Positions 37,305-53,288 of a stretch of 64,000 nt of DNA are shown here, in pieces. Each line of letters starts with the position of its first letter. Within the stretch, counting starts at the first letter, position 1. This stretch comes from Deinococcus sp. Leaf326 (GTDB lineage Bacteria; Deinococcota; Deinococci; Deinococcales; Deinococcaceae): the NCBI RefSeq assembly GCF_001424185.1, contig NZ_LMOM01000043.1:208001-272000 (forward strand), written 5' to 3'. Under the pieces are notes generated by a model, which was given only the letters and a program-made list of their open reading frames with translations, ran no database searches and was not told the origin of the DNA. Both the position numbers and the translations under genes were made by a program.

Positions 37305-38563
37305 ATGAATAAATATTTGTTGAGAAATGTATTTGTGGCCGGCGGGGAGCCGAGCCTAACTTACAATCCTAGGGAGAATCTATCTCTCGAAGAAAAGATT
37401 AGGGATTATTTGGAAGAGAGATCAAGGATACTTTCGATATCCGGCCCCACCAAGTCGGGTAAAACAGTACTTGTTAGAAGAATAATCCCCAAGGGACAGG
37501 CCTGTGGGTCCCTGGGGGACAGATATCTACTGAAGCGGAGTTTTGGATATTTGTTAATGAGTACTTTGGAGGAGAGGAGACATTTCATAAGGAGGAGGGT
37601 ACACAAATATCAAACTCTTTAACCCACGAAGGAGATGTGGGAGTGCGCCCAGGCGGAGTCGGAGCTGGCTTCAAGACATCTAACCAAGCGAATAAAATAG
37701 ATACTACTAAAACATCAAAAAGCTGGAAAATTAATCCCAAGAATAGGGCTATAGAAAATCTTATCTCCTCTGAAATTCCCCTTGTAATAGATGATTTTCA
37801 TTATATTCCGCAAGATGAGCAGAGAAAGATAGTTAGAGCTCTCAAGGAACCTATATTTGATGGACTCGCGGTAGTGGCCTTATCTGTACCACATAGGACG
37901 TTTGACACAATCAGGGCAGAGTGAGAGATGACTGGTAGGGTTACACAACTTAATATACCCCTATGGAGTACCCAAGAGCTGGATGAGATTGCAAAATTTG
38001 GCTTTGCTGCTCTTAATGTGGTCCTGGACTCCAAGGATGTTAGCCGGTTATCCGAGGAGAGCTTTGGAAGTCCTCATCTAATGCAAGAGTTTTGTAAACA
38101 AATATGTAAGATAAATGGTGTTAAAGAAACTTTAGAAGAATCGAAAAAACTAGCTCCGCCTGAGGATCGGATTAACTTTTTTAGAGAGAGAGCGAATGAG
38201 GCGTCAAAGCCAGCATTCGATAGGTTGGCAATGGGTCCTAGGCAAAGGTCAGACAGGAAGCAACGTGATTTGCGTGATGGTGGTGAGGCCGATATTTACA
38301 TTGCTGTTCTTAGAGCCATAGCTGATACGGGACCTAAGGTTGAGTTAACCTACGAGGAAATTAGAAGTTCTTTAAGAAACGTTTTAAATGAAATGCCCCA
38401 AGCGCATGAAGTCTCTAGAGTTCTGGAAAAGATGACTGATATTGCTAAGCTGGAAAAAGGTCAAGGCGAACCCGTTCTAGACTGGTACGAAGGCAAGCTG
38501 CATATATCTGATCCCTTTTTCGCCTATTACCTTAAATGGGCGGCAAGAACAAACTTAGAATAG
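37305..38563 (+). pseudogene. P-loop ATPase, decayed by one frameshift and one nonsense codon
   Basis: Three pieces together form one protein of about 420 codons. The Walker A is ILSISGPTKSGKTVL. After ..RIIPKGQA the frame is lost by a one-base deletion near 37502-37504, and the next frame continues WVPGGQISTEAEFW. PLVIDDFHYIPQDEQ gives the Walker B. TGA at 37922-37924 breaks RAE/EMTGRVTQL in the same frame. The end, DPFFAYYLKWA, is intact. Related stand-alone ATPases of 380-420 residues occur on mobile DNA; function is unknown. Confidence 0.85.
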
Positions 38564-38565
38564 TA

Positions 38566-38611
38566 TAAATTGAGGGGCATTCTTCTATTTTAGAGAATGC
38601 CCCTCAATTTA
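38566..38611. terminator. Bidirectional terminator between ATPase pseudogene and recA
   Basis: Arms 38566-38583 and 38594-38611 are perfect 18-bp reverse complements with a ten-base loop, with AT-rich flanks on both sides. It serves the rightward island gene and the leftward recA operon. Confidence 0.8.
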
Positions 38612-38636
38612 CAAATTTTCAAGGAGAAGCATTTGG

Positions 38637-39703
<1,067 letters not shown>

Positions 39704-39707
<4 letters not shown>

Positions 39708-40653
39708 GGCGTCTCCTGATGGGCCTCTTGGCCGGGAATCTCGTCGGAAGGGTCGGGCGCGGGGGCCGGGACTGCCGGGGGCCGGGCGCCCTGAAAACGG
39801 AAGCTGCTCTCGGTTTCGTAGATCGGGCCGGTCTTACGGAGGATGCTGCGCATGAGCGCCGCGCCGCTGGCCTGCCAGCCCAGATCGAAGGTGAGGGGCG
39901 GCACGCGCGGCGCTGGTCCCTTCTTGCGTGCCAGGGTGATGTGGGCCTTGAAGTTCAGGTCGTCGGTTTCTATTCCCAGCGCCTGAATCCCGGCGCGCAG
40001 TTCGGCCGCGAGTTCGTCCAGGCCGTCCGACTCCACCTTCACGAACCACACGCGCGGGCTGCCCTCATTGGGAAAGTAGCCGGTGCCGCGCAGGCGCACG
40101 TCCATCGGCGCGCGGTTGCCCAGCAGGCGCAGGCCCAGGGCCTTGAGGTCGCCTATACGTGCGGGCGGCACGGCCGGCAGGTACGCCAGGGTCACGTGCA
40201 GCTGGTCGGCGCGTACCGAGCGCCAGTTGCCCTTGAGTCGGCGCTGCACCTCCGCGAGTGGCCCGGCGACGTTGCTGGGCACCTTGAGTGCGTAGAACAG
40301 CCGCAGGGTCGAGGGAGTGTGGGTTCCGTCCTCCGCCTGGGCGGCCCGGCCGGAGCCAGGGCGGGGCTGGCTGGTCAACCTGAGCTGGTCGGCTGATCTG
40401 GCCGGTCTGGCCAACTTGGGCTGACCGGCCCGGCGGTCCACAGGCCCACTGGAAACCGGTGCACCGGAGACCGGCAGATCGAAGACCGGCAGGCTGAAGA
40501 CAGGGTGGTCGGCCGCAGCCGGAGCCAGCGCGGACTTCTTCTGTGTGGCTTTCGCCTGGGCCGACTTGCCGGAGGCTGGCGTCTTGGCCACGGACTTGCC
40601 GGAACCGGTGCGGATCTTCACCGGGCCGCCCTTGTTCGCTGGGCCCCCGCGGT

Positions 40654-40657
<4 letters not shown>
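39704..40657 (-). CDS. thpR: RNA 2',3'-cyclic phosphodiesterase with long N-terminal extension
   Basis: A 317-residue protein whose last about 200 residues are the 2H phosphoesterase fold (LigT/ThpR). The two HxTx motifs are HVTLAYL (His154) and HITLARK (His239). The first about 115 residues are low-complexity: Lys/Ala-rich, then a Pro-Val repeat ([17 protein letters not shown]). It sits between cinA and recA with ATGA overlaps on both sides. Confidence 0.9.
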
Positions 40658-41887
<1,230 letters not shown>

Positions 41888-41891
41888 AGTA

Positions 41892-41913
41892 AGTATAGGT
41901 CAAAACTGAATAA
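41892..41913 (-). promoter_or_regulatory. cinA-recA operon -10 box and degenerate RDRM-like site
   Basis: Read leftward, TTATTCAGTTTTGACCTATA (41913-41894) resembles the palindromic radiation/desiccation response motif TTATGTCATTGACATAA, but with two extra central bases and mismatches. TATACT (41897-41892) may be the -10 box, 14 bp before the cinA start. DdrO repressor binding would be expected by analogy with other deinococci. Confidence 0.35.
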
Positions 41914-42053
41914 AACGCCAGAGCTTTCATCCGCCGAGTGTACGGGTCTGGGGGTGGTGTGGGGACCATGACCGGCCCGGCCGAGGGGGGGGCGCCGCCA
42001 CATCCCCACCTGCCTCACCGCGCGCTCGGGCGCCGCCCTCTAGACTGGGCGGC

Positions 42054-42160
42054 ATGACGGGACCTGTGGGTAAAAGGCAGTGGGCAGGACAAAACACACC
42101 TCTTCGCAGGTGGTCCTGTCCGCTTCCCGCTTCCCGCTTCCCGCGCCCCGGAGGCTGGCT

Positions 42161-42164
<4 letters not shown>
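42054..42164 (+). CDS. Putative 36-codon leader ORF coupled to dnaX
   Basis: ATG at 42054 has TAGACT seven bases upstream, the leaderless promoter layout. The frame (MTGPVGKRQW... PGGWL) ends in TGA that overlaps the dnaX GTG start as GTGA. It may be translated first and feed ribosomes to dnaX. Peptide similarity is not recognised. Confidence 0.4.
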
Positions 42165-44530
<2,366 letters not shown>

Positions 44531-44612
44531 GCTGACCGCTCGACCGCTCCGGGCCGGCGCCTTCCACTCCGGTATGCCCCTCATGCCGGTGCGCTAGCCT
44601 GAGTCCCAACGT

Positions 44613-46478
44613 ATGACCCCCGCCCTGCCGCGCCGCGCCTTCCTTCTGGCCCTGACCCTCGCGCTGGCGCTGCCGGCCTCCGCCCAGGTCGCCCTGCCGC
44701 CCGACGTCTCGGCGCCGGTGACGACTCCGGCGACCGACCCCCCGGCCGATCTGGCCGTACCCGGGGACGGGGGCGGAGCTGATACGGGCGGCAGCGCCGC
44801 ACAGCCGAGCAGTTCGGCCGCCGCTGCCGGCACGGCGGCCCCCACCACCTCCCCAGCCGACATTCCGGTCACGCCGCCGGTCCCGGCCCCGGAGCCGATT
44901 CCGGCCGTTCCAGTCCTGACCAGTCCAGTGCCCACCGTGCCTGTGGCCCCCACTCCGGTCCCTACGCCGGTCGTGCCCACGCCAGTCCCCCCGGTGCTCA
45001 CGGTGCCGACCCCAGTGACACCAAAGCCGGCCGCGCCCCCCCAGCCCATTACTCCGGAGGCCGTGACGGTCCGCGGGCTGTGGGTGGACGCCTTCGGGCC
45101 GGGGCTCAAGACGCGCGTGCAGGTGGCGCAGATGGTGGACGACGCGGTGAAGCTCGGCGTGAATACGCTGTTCGTACAGGCGATCCGGCGGGGCGACTGC
45201 CTGTGCATGAAGAGCGGGCTGCCCTTGGCGACCGACGCCGACCTGGAAAAGAACTTCGATCCGCTGGCCATCGCTGTGCGGCTCGGGCACGCGCGCGGCC
45301 TGCGGGTGATCGCCTGGGCCAGCGTGACGGGGGTCGCCAACACCGCCGCGCCGAACACCAGCCCCCTGCACGTCATGCGCACCCACGGCCCGGATTCGGG
45401 CAAGAACTCCTGGCTGGCCCGGCGCCCCGACGGCACCTGGCAGGAAGGCAGCGACGGCTGGCTCGACGCGGGCATTCCCGAGGCCGCCGACTTCATGGTG
45501 AACAGCGTCGTGAATCTGGTGCGCAACTACGACGTGGACGGCGTGCAGCTTGACCGCATCCGCTACCCCGACGGCGGCGCGTGGGGCTACGATCCCAAGA
45601 CCGTGGCCCGCTACGCCGCCGAGACCGGCGCGAAGGGCACCCCCGTGCCCGGCGACCCCGCGTGGCAGGCCTGGAAGCGCGAGCAGGTCACGGCCCTGGT
45701 GCGCCGCATCGCCTTAGAGGTCAAGAGCGTGCGTCCGACCGCCTGGATGAGTGCGGCGACCATCACCTACGGCCCGGCGCCGCGTATCACCGACCCCACG
45801 GCCTTCCGGCGCTCGCGGCCCTACACCGACGTGCTTCAGGACTGGCCGACCTGGGTGCGCGAGGGCCTCATCGACCTGAACGTGCCCATGAACTACAAGC
45901 GCGACGGCGTGACCGAGCAGGGCGCGTGGTTCGACGGCTGGAACAGCTACGCCGCGAGCGTGCGTACCCGCGCCGACGGCGTGCTGGCTCCGCTGGCGGT
46001 GGGCACGGCCATGTACCTCAACTCGCCGGCCGTCACGGCGGCGCAGGCGTCGCGCAGCGTGGGCGCCGGCCTGGGCTGGGTGGGGTACTCGTACCGCAGC
46101 CCGACCCCCGGCGTCATCTCGGGACAGCAGACGACCGCGCAGGGTCTGGACAGCGTGCGCGCCGCACTGCACGGCAAGGGCGAGCCGCTGGCCACGCCGC
46201 TGCGCTGGACTGCCGCTCCGCCCAGCCTGCGCGGTCTGATGGGCCGGATCGTGGGCACTGCGCAGCCCGGCGGCCGCGTGGTGGAGGCGTGGCAGGGCGG
46301 CAAGCTGGTCGCCACGGGGCTCACCGACGGCGGCGGCTACTACGGCTTCCTGACCCTGCCGGCCGGCCGAACCGAGGTGCGGGTCAGCGGCCAGCGCTGG
46401 AGCGACACGGTGCCCGAGCGCGGTGTGGCCCGCCTGCCCGACCTGCTCGCGCGCGACATCGCTCCGCTGAAGCCCTGA
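44613..46478 (+). CDS. Secreted GHL10-family glycoside hydrolase-like protein
   Basis: A 621-residue protein. A signal peptide (MTPALPRRAFLLALTLALAL..) leads to a Pro/Thr/Val linker to about residue 145. The GHL10 (DUF187) barrel then starts at VRGLWVDAFG. Blocks NTLFVQA, YDVDGVQLDRIRYP (with catalytic-like Asp) and MNYKRD are visible. A small beta domain (VEAWQGGKLVATGLTDGGG) closes the protein. The polysaccharide target is unknown. TAGCCT lies twelve bases before ATG. Confidence 0.87.
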   Translation: MTPALPRRAFLLALTLALALPASAQVALPPDVSAPVTTPATDPPADLAVPGDGGGADTGGSAAQPSSSAAAAGTAAPTTSPADIPVTPPVPAPEPIPAVPVLTSPVPTVPVAPTPVPTPVVPTPVPPVLTVPTPVTPKPAAPPQPITPEAVTVRGLWVDAFGPGLKTRVQVAQMVDDAVKLGVNTLFVQAIRRGDCLCMKSGLPLATDADLEKNFDPLAIAVRLGHARGLRVIAWASVTGVANTAAPNTSPLHVMRTHGPDSGKNSWLARRPDGTWQEGSDGWLDAGIPEAADFMVNSVVNLVRNYDVDGVQLDRIRYPDGGAWGYDPKTVARYAAETGAKGTPVPGDPAWQAWKREQVTALVRRIALEVKSVRPTAWMSAATITYGPAPRITDPTAFRRSRPYTDVLQDWPTWVREGLIDLNVPMNYKRDGVTEQGAWFDGWNSYAASVRTRADGVLAPLAVGTAMYLNSPAVTAAQASRSVGAGLGWVGYSYRSPTPGVISGQQTTAQGLDSVRAALHGKGEPLATPLRWTAAPPSLRGLMGRIVGTAQPGGRVVEAWQGGKLVATGLTDGGGYYGFLTLPAGRTEVRVSGQRWSDTVPERGVARLPDLLARDIAPLKP

Positions 46479-46531
46479 GCCGGGTGGCCGGGGTCCGCGG
46501 CGCTTTCGCCGCCTTGCTCTAGACTCCGGCC

Positions 46532-47035
46532 ATGCCCGACCCCCACAACGAAGGCCAGCCCAGTCCTGGCCTGACTCCCACCGAGTTCCGCGAGACGCTG
46601 GGGCGCTTTGCCAGTGGCGTGACCGTCATCACGGCCAGAAGCGGCGACGAGCGCCGGGGCATGACCGCCAACGCCTTCGTGTCGGTAAGCCTCGCGCCGC
46701 CCCTGATCCTGGTCAGCGTGGACCACCGCGCCCACATGCTCGCGCTGCTCATGCAGGACACGGTCACGCATTTCGGGGTCAATGTCCTGAGTGCGACCCA
46801 GCGCCACCTCAGCACGCACTTTGCCGGCAAGCCGGGACCCGACGAGGGGGTGCCCTGGTTCGAGCACGAGGGCCTGCCCCTGATCGGCGGTACGGTCGCG
46901 CAGCTCGTGTGCCGCAAGGAGCGCCTCATCGAGGCGGGCGACCACACGCTGGTGCTGGGCCACGTGGAGTACAGCCGCTACACCGACGACGACCCCCTGC
47001 TGTACTTCCGGGGCCAGTACCACGAGCTGGGCTGA
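46532..47035 (+). CDS. Flavin reductase family protein
   Basis: A 167-residue FMN-binding split-barrel protein. The family block is FRETLGRFASGVTVITA then RRGMTANAFVSVSLAPPLIL. It probably reduces FMN with NAD(P)H for a partner oxygenase; no partner is adjacent. TAGACT lies six bases before ATG (leaderless). Confidence 0.9.
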   Translation: MPDPHNEGQPSPGLTPTEFRETLGRFASGVTVITARSGDERRGMTANAFVSVSLAPPLILVSVDHRAHMLALLMQDTVTHFGVNVLSATQRHLSTHFAGKPGPDEGVPWFEHEGLPLIGGTVAQLVCRKERLIEAGDHTLVLGHVEYSRYTDDDPLLYFRGQYHELG

Positions 47036-47114
47036 GAACCGGTTCCCGGCGGCGCTCGTCGCCTGAGCGGCGGGGCCATCCCCAGGGGCCCGGCCCCTGA
47101 AGGGACTGGCCCCG

Positions 47115-48038
47115 TTACCGGTATTCCACCAGCAGGGGCAGGTGGTCGCTGCCCGCGTCCGGCAACACCCGCGTGCGCACGGCGCGCAGTTCGCGGCTCA
47201 TCTGGTGGTCGATGCGCAGCTTGAGGCTGGGGAAGGTCCAGCCCGGTCCCCGGCCGGCGCGGTCGTGGGCGTCGGGGCCGTAGGCGGCGCGCAGCTGCCG
47301 GTAGACCCGGCCGCGCGGCGGGGTGTTCAGGTCGCCGCCCAGCAGCAGCGGCCCCTGCGCGCGCGCGGCGAGGTCCAGCAGCACCCCCACCTGGGCCGCG
47401 CGCGCGTTGCGGGTGTGCCGCACACGTTCCAGGTCGCCTGAGAGCAGGCTGGAGAGCATGACGGTGCCCAGGTGCGCGTTGACCACGTTCAGGGGCTCAC
47501 CCTGCCAGCTCACGCGGGTGAGCAGGACCTCGCGCCGGTTCAGGGGCAGGTCGTAGCGCTGCACGTCCTGAAGGGGAAGGCGGCTGAGGGTCGTGACCTC
47601 GGCGGCGCGCGTCACGCTGTAGCCGGGCAGCAGAGACACGAGCTGCGCATGGAAAGCGGGCCGCGCGAAGTTGGCCTCCTGAAGCAGCACGAGGTCGGCG
47701 TCCGCCTCACCGATCAGCCGGGCCAGCCGCTCTGGGGTGGTCTGCGTGCCGCTGCGCACGTTGTAGGTCAGTACGCGCAACTCGCCGCCGCGCTGAAAGT
47801 TCCAGTGGAACAGGCCCGCGCCCCCGGCGGCCAGCAAGGCGGCCAGCACCACCGGCCCCAGCCGGCGGCGGCGCCACAGGCACCACGCCAAGACCAACGG
47901 TGCCGGCAGGAGCCACAGCAGCGGCGGTGTGTAGGCCAGCAGGAGCGTGTAGACGGTCCGTTCGGCCACCCATTCGCCGAGCACCCAGATCAGGACGACA
48001 CCGAGCAGATAGGCCCAGGCAAGACGGGAACGCGGCAT
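47115..48038 (-). CDS. Membrane-anchored endonuclease/exonuclease/phosphatase family protein
   Basis: A 307-residue protein. Three N-terminal hydrophobic segments (AWAYLLGVVLIWVLG and others) take about 90 residues. The EEP domain follows from LRVLTYNVRSG, with Glu in VLLQEANF, NAHLG, GGDLNTPP and the final SDHLPLLVEYR. The catalytic domain should face outside. DNA, RNA or phospholipid substrates are possible. ATG 48038 is the first start that gives the family-like membrane anchor. Confidence 0.85.
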   Translation of the reverse strand: MPRSRLAWAYLLGVVLIWVLGEWVAERTVYTLLLAYTPPLLWLLPAPLVLAWCLWRRRRLGPVVLAALLAAGGAGLFHWNFQRGGELRVLTYNVRSGTQTTPERLARLIGEADADLVLLQEANFARPAFHAQLVSLLPGYSVTRAAEVTTLSRLPLQDVQRYDLPLNRREVLLTRVSWQGEPLNVVNAHLGTVMLSSLLSGDLERVRHTRNARAAQVGVLLDLAARAQGPLLLGGDLNTPPRGRVYRQLRAAYGPDAHDRAGRGPGWTFPSLKLRIDHQMSRELRAVRTRVLPDAGSDHLPLLVEYR

Positions 48039-48104
48039 CGCCGGGTAGCCTCTCACACCCGGGTGAGAAAAACGACCCACGGTGACCAGCGCGGCCCGCT
48101 CCGG

Positions 48105-48659
48105 TCAGGGGGCCAGCAGCCCGCGCACGAGTGCCTCCAGGCCGCGCTGAAATCCTCCCTGGTCGCCGCTCGGCCCGAACTGCCCTCCCAGAAAGAAAAG
48201 GGTGTGGCCGTGCAGGAAGGCCCAGACCGCCACGGTGGCCCCGGTGTCGTCCGGCCGCCCGGTTACCGCACTGACCCCCTCCAGCACGGTATTCCAGAGG
48301 TCCTTCATCGGTCCCGGCGAGGCGGTATAGGGCCGGGCGGGGTCCAGCAGCAGCGCGTAGAGGTGCGGGTGCGCGCGGGCGTAGGCGTGGTAGGCCCCGG
48401 CCATCGCCCTCAGGCCGGCCTGAGGGTCCATTCCCTGTGCCGCCGCCTCCAGCGTGACCTGCAATTCCCGCGCCACGTCGTCGGTCAGGGCCGTGAGCAG
48501 GGCCGCCCGGTCGGCGTAGTGGCGGTACAGGCTGCTAGGCCGTACCCCCAGCGCCTCGGCCAGCGGCCGCATGTTCAGGGCGTCGGCGCCGCCCGCCTCC
48601 AGCAGCACTCGGGCCTGCGCGGCGATGGCATCCGGGGTCAGCTTGGCAGGATATGGCAT
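48105..48659 (-). CDS. TetR-family transcriptional regulator
   Basis: A 184-residue repressor. The HTH is MRPLAEALGVRPSSLYRHYADRA (residues about 31-53). The C-terminal ligand domain contains WAFLHGHTLFFLGGQF. ATG 48659 has TACAGT seven bases upstream, inside one arm of a perfect inverted repeat that also holds the promoter of the divergent hydrolase. It likely represses both genes. Confidence 0.88.
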   Translation of the reverse strand: MPYPAKLTPDAIAAQARVLLEAGGADALNMRPLAEALGVRPSSLYRHYADRAALLTALTDDVARELQVTLEAAAQGMDPQAGLRAMAGAYHAYARAHPHLYALLLDPARPYTASPGPMKDLWNTVLEGVSAVTGRPDDTGATVAVWAFLHGHTLFFLGGQFGPSGDQGGFQRGLEALVRGLLAP

Positions 48660-48714
48660 GACGAACACTGTACGTCTTGACGACTCTCTTTCCAAGACGT
48701 ACAGTGTTCGTCAT
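48658..48714. promoter_or_regulatory. Perfect 22-bp inverted repeat with divergent promoters (TetR operator)
   Basis: Arms 48658-48679 and 48693-48714 are exact reverse complements around a 13-bp centre. Each arm contains TACAGT, the -10 box of one of the two divergent promoters. Rightward: TTGACG-17 bp-TACAGT. Leftward: TTGGAA-17 bp-TACAGT with the TetR ATG seven bases later. The repeat includes the TetR start codon. Confidence 0.8.
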
Positions 48715-48748
48715 AAAGGTGAACAAGGTTCATCTTGAGGAGATAGAT

Positions 48749-49453
48749 ATGCGCGTTACTCCCCATGGTCCGTATCTGCACCTCCTCACCCGCCTCGGCC
48801 TCATGAACAGCGCGCTGGTGCGCGAGGACGACGGTTTCACCCTTGTGGACACCGGCATTTCGGGGTCGGCCCCCGCCCTCCTGAAGGCCGCTGCCGCGCT
48901 GGGAGCACCCATTCGCCGCGTCGTGCTGACCCATGCCCACGACGACCACGTGGGCAGCCTGGACGCCCTGCACGCGGCGCTGCCGGAGGCCGAGGTCCTG
49001 ATCTCGGGGCGTGACGCCCGGCTCCTGGGCGGCGACCTGAGCCTCGACCCCAGCGAGCCGCAGACGCCGCTACGGGGTGGCCTGCATGGGGCCAGGACGG
49101 CGCCCACACGGCTACTGCGCCTGGACGGCACTGATCAGGTCGGGCACCTGCGGGTCGTGCCGGCGCCGGGCCATACGCCGGGCCACGTGGCGCTGCTGGA
49201 CACGCGCGACGGCACTCTGATCTGCGGCGACGCCTTTCAGACCGTGGCGGGCGTCCGGATGTGCAGTGACCGCCGGGGGCTGTTTCCGCTGACCGCCTTC
49301 GCCACCTGGCACGCGCCCACCGCCCTGTACAGTGCCTCGGCGCTGGCCGACCTGCACCCCACGCGGCTGGTGCCCGGCCACGGCAGGGTCGTGGAAGACC
49401 CGGAAGCGGCGATGCGCCGCGCTGTGACCCGCGCCGGAGGGAGAGAGGCTTGA
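48749..49453 (+). CDS. MBL-fold metallo-hydrolase
   Basis: A 234-residue metallo-beta-lactamase-fold enzyme. Metal ligands are in THAHDDHVGSLD (HxHxDH), then APGHTPGHVALLD, ICGDAF and LVPGHG. The start at 48749 has GAGGAG seven bases upstream. It is regulated with the divergent TetR gene, so its substrate may be the TetR ligand; lactone or ester hydrolysis is a guess. Confidence 0.9.
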   Translation: MRVTPHGPYLHLLTRLGLMNSALVREDDGFTLVDTGISGSAPALLKAAAALGAPIRRVVLTHAHDDHVGSLDALHAALPEAEVLISGRDARLLGGDLSLDPSEPQTPLRGGLHGARTAPTRLLRLDGTDQVGHLRVVPAPGHTPGHVALLDTRDGTLICGDAFQTVAGVRMCSDRRGLFPLTAFATWHAPTALYSASALADLHPTRLVPGHGRVVEDPEAAMRRAVTRAGGREA

Positions 49454-49474
49454 AGGCGGGCCAGAGCGGCAATG

Positions 49475-49501
49475 AAAAATGGGGGGAAGCTCTCCCCATT
49501 T
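49475..49501 (-). terminator. Terminator between convergent hydrolase and hflX
   Basis: AAATGGGG and CCCCATTT form an eight-base-pair stem. Read leftward it is followed by a T run, so it serves hflX; it may also stop rightward transcripts. Confidence 0.65.
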
Positions 49502-49517
49502 GACTTGCGGTCCTAGG

Positions 49518-51227
<1,710 letters not shown>

Positions 51228-51402
51228 TTTATCTATAAGGAGTCACTTCCTTCGAGTTTGGGAAAAGAGAGAACGCTGTCCATGCCCCCCGGAAACGCGT
51301 CCGGGCGGAGAGAGAAGACACGCCTTGTCATTGCCCCCATTCTAAAACCCGGGGCCTGACGCGACCGTGTGTCTTTACTTGATCTTCTTGATCATGATGG
51401 GT

Positions 51403-52347
51403 TCAGGGTAGGGGGCGCGGTGCGGGAGGCGCATCGGCCGGGTGGCCTAGCTCCGGCGGGGCCGTCACCTGCTCCAGCGTGAACAGGGCGCGTTCCACGA
51501 TCTCGGGGTTGGTGTGCCGGTAGTAGGGGAGAGCCAGCAGCGCTTTTGCCAGCGCCAGTGCCCGGCCCCTCTGCACCGTGGTGTTATCGGGAGCCAGCGC
51601 GCGCAGGTAGGTGGCTCGCGCCGCCGGCCCGAAGGTGTTCCAGGCGGGCAGAAGGTCCACCGCCGGGTCGTCGAGCCGCAGGCCGAAATCCAGCACGGCG
51701 GCCAGCCGGCCCGCCCGCAGCAGCAGATTGTTGGCATGGAGGTCACCGTGAACGGCGGCCGGCGCGGCGCTCCAGCCGGGCAGTATCACGGCCTGTGTCC
51801 AGAGCTCCGTCGCCCGGTGCCGCGTCTCCGGGGACAGCAACTCGGCCGACTCGGCGAGGGCACGCTCCACATGAGGCCCGAGGTCCAGCAACAAGCGGCC
51901 GGGCGACTCGGCGCGCGGGGCGCCGGTCACGTCCGCGCGGCGCAGGGCGAGCACGAAGGCGGCGAGCTGGGCGGCCAGTCCGGTGTCGTCCTGCACGCCG
52001 CTCAGGGTCGCCATCTCGCCCGGCAGCCAGCGGTAGATGCCCCAGGGCCAGGGGTAACCCTCGCCGGGCTGTCCCAGCGCGAGTGGCTGCGGAATCTCCA
52101 GCGGCAGTGCCGGGGCCAGCCTGGGCAGCCACGTCAGGTCCTGCTCGACTTGCCCCACCGCCCAGCCGATCCGGGGCAGGCGTGCCAGCAGGCCGTCTCC
52201 CACCCGGTACAGGGCGTGGTCGGTGCCCCAGGAGAGCAGCGGGCGCACGGGCTCGCCCGTCCACTGCGGAAACTGCGCGGCGATCAGGCGGCGCACGAGG
52301 TCGGCGTCCGTGGCCTGTTCGCCCTCATGCATCTGCCCTGGGATCAT
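51403..52347 (-). CDS. Aminoglycoside phosphotransferase (APH)-family kinase
   Basis: A 314-residue small-molecule kinase. The catalytic loop is VHGDLHANNLLL and the metal motif LDFGLRLDDPAVDLL. The N-terminal lobe has LLSWGTDHALYRVG. The family includes antibiotic, choline and sugar kinases. TAGACT lies six bases before ATG (leaderless). Drug resistance is possible but not demonstrated. Confidence 0.87.
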   Translation of the reverse strand: MIPGQMHEGEQATDADLVRRLIAAQFPQWTGEPVRPLLSWGTDHALYRVGDGLLARLPRIGWAVGQVEQDLTWLPRLAPALPLEIPQPLALGQPGEGYPWPWGIYRWLPGEMATLSGVQDDTGLAAQLAAFVLALRRADVTGAPRAESPGRLLLDLGPHVERALAESAELLSPETRHRATELWTQAVILPGWSAAPAAVHGDLHANNLLLRAGRLAAVLDFGLRLDDPAVDLLPAWNTFGPAARATYLRALAPDNTTVQRGRALALAKALLALPYYRHTNPEIVERALFTLEQVTAPPELGHPADAPPAPRPLP

Positions 52348-52410
52348 GGGCCGAGTCTAGTGAGGCGCGGGGGCGGGAGCACGCGCCAGGTGGCCTATAG
52401 AATCCGGAGC

Positions 52411-52767
<357 letters not shown>

Positions 52768-52824
52768 CGGGAACAGCCCGGGCGGGGCTGCCGCGCGCCG
52801 CAGGGGTACAGGTCAGCCGGCGAC

Positions 52825-53217
52825 CTACTGCTGGCGGCGCAGCGAGAGGGCGGTCAGGAGGCCAAGCCCCAGACACAGGGGAGAGTAGACGCGCCGGTTG
52901 AGGCGGTCGAAGGACCGACCCGTATGGGGCAATCCGTAGCCCCCGGCCCCGCGCAGCAGCAAGACACCCGCCACTGCCACCGCGCCGGTCCGTGCCCGGC
53001 GCGACCGGGGAGACAGCAGAACTGTCCCGGCAGCGCCGGCCAGCGCGGCCGCCACCCCGAAGCAGGCGGCGGGCGGTGGCAGTTCGCCCGGCCCGACGAC
53101 CTTCGCGGCCAGGTCGTGTCGGTCCCGTCCCGGCCAGAGGCCTCCGGCACCCCAGTACCCGTGCAGCGCAGCGATCAGGGCCAGGACCGAACACACCAGC
53201 AGCCGAATGGGAAGCAT
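52825..53217 (-). CDS. DUF3995-like membrane protein
   Basis: A 130-residue protein with four hydrophobic segments. The N-terminal LIAALHGYWGAGGLW and the C-terminal FDRLNRRVYSPLCLGLGLLT match the DUF3995 pattern. ATG 53217 begins the first helix; an upstream in-frame extension is charged and unlikely. Function unknown. Confidence 0.75.
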   Translation of the reverse strand: MLPIRLLVCSVLALIAALHGYWGAGGLWPGRDRHDLAAKVVGPGELPPPAACFGVAAALAGAAGTVLLSPRSRRARTGAVAVAGVLLLRGAGGYGLPHTGRSFDRLNRRVYSPLCLGLGLLTALSLRRQQ

Positions 53218-53288
53218 GCCTGAGGATGCGGCCCCGGGACGGGCGCTGCCAGGACGGAAGTCACCCGAATGCCGGAGCCCGCGCCGCT

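Larger units (their letters stand above)
37278..38636. mobile_element. AT-rich island of foreign origin between bioY and recA
   Basis: Base composition drops sharply from the bioY stop to the recA stop, and codon use changes (many AAA, ATA, TTA). It contains only one decayed ATPase gene and a bidirectional terminator. No transposase, integrase or terminal repeat is seen, so the transfer mechanism is unknown. Confidence 0.6.

Noticed and set aside
42121..42145. Tandem CTTCCCG copies before dnaX
   Set aside because: Three short copies in a GC-rich leader can arise by chance; they lie within the leader ORF and are not a repeat array.
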